A stretch of 6,902 nt of DNA from Bacillota bacterium (GTDB lineage Bacteria > Bacillota > Sulfobacillia > RBS10-35 > JAJYVN01): positions 1 to 6,902 of the forward strand of contig JAKAUG010000382.1 of NCBI GenBank assembly GCA_021827805.1, in the 5' to 3' direction. Positions 6,240 to 6,902 of the stretch are shown here, one piece after another (within the stretch, counting starts at the first letter, position 1; the number at the start of each line of letters is the position of its first letter). The notes beneath the pieces were generated by a model. It searched no databases, was not told the DNA's origin, and was given only the letters and a program-made list of their open reading frames with translations. The position numbers and the translations under genes are program-made.

Positions 6240-6694
6240 CGGTTGCGGATCAGGGCGATCGCGATGAGCTCCACGCCGACCACCAGATAGGCCAGCAAGA
6301 GCGCGGCATGCAGGTTTCTGATGAGGAAGGGCAGCGAGTGGCCGATGCCGCCGAGGAACGTCATCAGACCGATGATGAGCCCGCGCACCAGGGGTGAGCC
6401 CCGCCCCGTGAGCGCGCCATCGTCCGACAGGCCTTCGGCGAAGGCCATGCTGATGGCCGCCCCAACCGCCGCGGCCATGCCGATCACCATCGTGGTGTGC
6501 GAGGAGTGCGTCGCGTAGGCCGTCGCGAAGAGCGGAGCCAGCGTGGACACCGAACCGTCCATGAGGCCCGCCAGGCCCGGCTGCACCACCTGCAGGATGA
6601 ACGAGTGCCTGTGGCCGCGTGGAGTCAGGGCGGCGTGCCGCGGTCCGGTGTCCTGCATTCGCCTCACCGCTCCAAGAAGTCTACGCATGCACAT
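6143..6694 (-). CDS. VIT1/CCC1-family membrane protein resembling the C-terminal half of MbfA
   Basis: This is an integral membrane protein of the vacuolar iron transporter family, members of which move Fe(II) or Mn(II) out of the cytosol, probably by H+ exchange. With ATG 6694 it has 183 residues. The first span contains VVQPGLAGLMDGSVSTLAP (about 36-54) with conserved Asp46. A second span ends with Met83 and Glu87 (ISMAFAEGLSDDGALTGRG), and three more hydrophobic spans follow. Asp46 and Met83 have the same 37-residue spacing as D43 and M80 of plant VIT1, as I recall them. The wording is closest to the membrane half of MbfA (erythrin-VIT fusion), but no ferritin-like domain precedes it, only about 30 basic residues. 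Starts at 6748, 6688 and 6658 are also possible; 6748 is disfavoured because that ATG lies in the loop of a perfect hairpin, and GAGAAG lies just before 6694. It converges on the metal regulator gene, and no Fur-type box is seen upstream. Confidence 0.87.
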   Translation of the reverse strand: MCMRRLLGAVRRMQDTGPRHAALTPRGHRHSFILQVVQPGLAGLMDGSVSTLAPLFATAYATHSSHTTMVIGMAAAVGAAISMAFAEGLSDDGALTGRGSPLVRGLIIGLMTFLGGIGHSLPFLIRNLHAALLLAYLVVGVELIAIALIRNRYFGTKMLLSVVQVIVGGGLVFVAGVLIGTGG

Positions 6695-6737
6695 AGACTC
6701 TTCTCGTATTCTTCGCCCTCCGCCCGTGGGGGTCGTT

Positions 6738-6762
6738 CCTGACGGCATCCAAAACCGTCAGG
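6738..6762. repeat. Perfect 8-bp inverted repeat upstream of the VIT-like gene
   Basis: CCTGACGG (6738-6745) and CCGTCAGG (6755-6762) form a perfect stem with a nine-base loop, 44 bp upstream of the chosen VIT-like start. It could be a leader hairpin in that mRNA or a dyad bound by a regulator. It does not resemble the Fur-type operators at 5165 and 5224. No T-run follows on either strand. Confidence 0.45.
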
Positions 6763-6777
6763 CCCCCATCGTCGGGA

Positions 6778-6799
6778 CCGGGCTTGTCGCCCGGCTTCT
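6778..6799 (+). terminator. Weak terminator-like hairpin
   Basis: CCGGGC (6778-6783) and GCCCGG (6789-6794) form a perfect six-pair stem with a five-base loop, followed on the plus strand by CTTCT. This is a poor T-tract, and no plus-strand gene ends just upstream, so the terminator role is weak. The rest of 6800-6902 is GC-rich with short dyads (for example GGTTCC with GGAACC near 6850-6879) and shows no gene. Confidence 0.2.
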
Positions 6800-6902
6800 C
6801 TGGAGCCCAGCCGGCGGCGGTGTGCCGTTTCCCACCCCGTTGTCGGGCTGGTTCCCGGTCTCCTTCCGGCGTCGGAACCGACCGTCCAGAACGTGCTACA
6901 CT

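Overview
The window is GC-rich bacterial DNA with tightly packed genes, GTG starts, 4-bp stop/start overlaps and strong G/C bias at third codon positions. The protein style would fit Chloroflexota or a similar high-GC terrestrial lineage. This is a guess from gene content and wording, because no rRNA or marker gene is present.

Layout. (1) Positions 1-2344, plus strand: a sulfatase-like hydrolase of the alkaline phosphatase superfamily, then a Gfo/Idh/MocA NAD(P)-dependent oxidoreductase joined to it by a GTGA overlap. Together they look like part of a catabolic operon for a substituted sugar or cyclitol, entering from beyond the left edge. (2) 2345-2511: a short convergent gap with one GC-rich inverted repeat. 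(3) 2512-5145, minus strand: a complete three-gene metal ABC importer of the ZnuABC/TroABC/MntABC class, in the order binding lipoprotein, ATPase, permease. (4) 5146-5251: a divergent control region with two near-identical Fur-family operators and a good sigma-70-type promoter for the importer. (5) 5252-5689, plus strand: a Fur-family repressor (Zur or Mur type) that most likely controls itself and the importer. (6) 5690-6142: no convincing gene, apart from a lipoprotein-like leader that may be a remnant. (7) 6143-about 6694, minus strand: a VIT1/CCC1-type membrane protein resembling the membrane half of MbfA (membrane-bound ferritin) without its ferritin-like half. (8) 6695-6902: a structured upstream region with two small perfect hairpins.

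The right two thirds is therefore a transition-metal homeostasis locus. The binding protein captures Zn(II) or Mn(II) outside the membrane, the ATPase and permease bring it in, and the Fur-family protein senses the cytosolic level and shuts the divergent promoters. The VIT-like protein may move Fe/Mn/Zn out of the cytosol. It shows no copy of the operator, so its link to the regulon is by position only.

I see no mobile element, CRISPR array, tRNA or rRNA, and no clearly new multi-gene system. The points most worth following up are the paired operators, the probable frameshift at the start of the hydrolase, its threonine at the nucleophile position, the unusual ligand set of the binding protein, and the stand-alone VIT domain.
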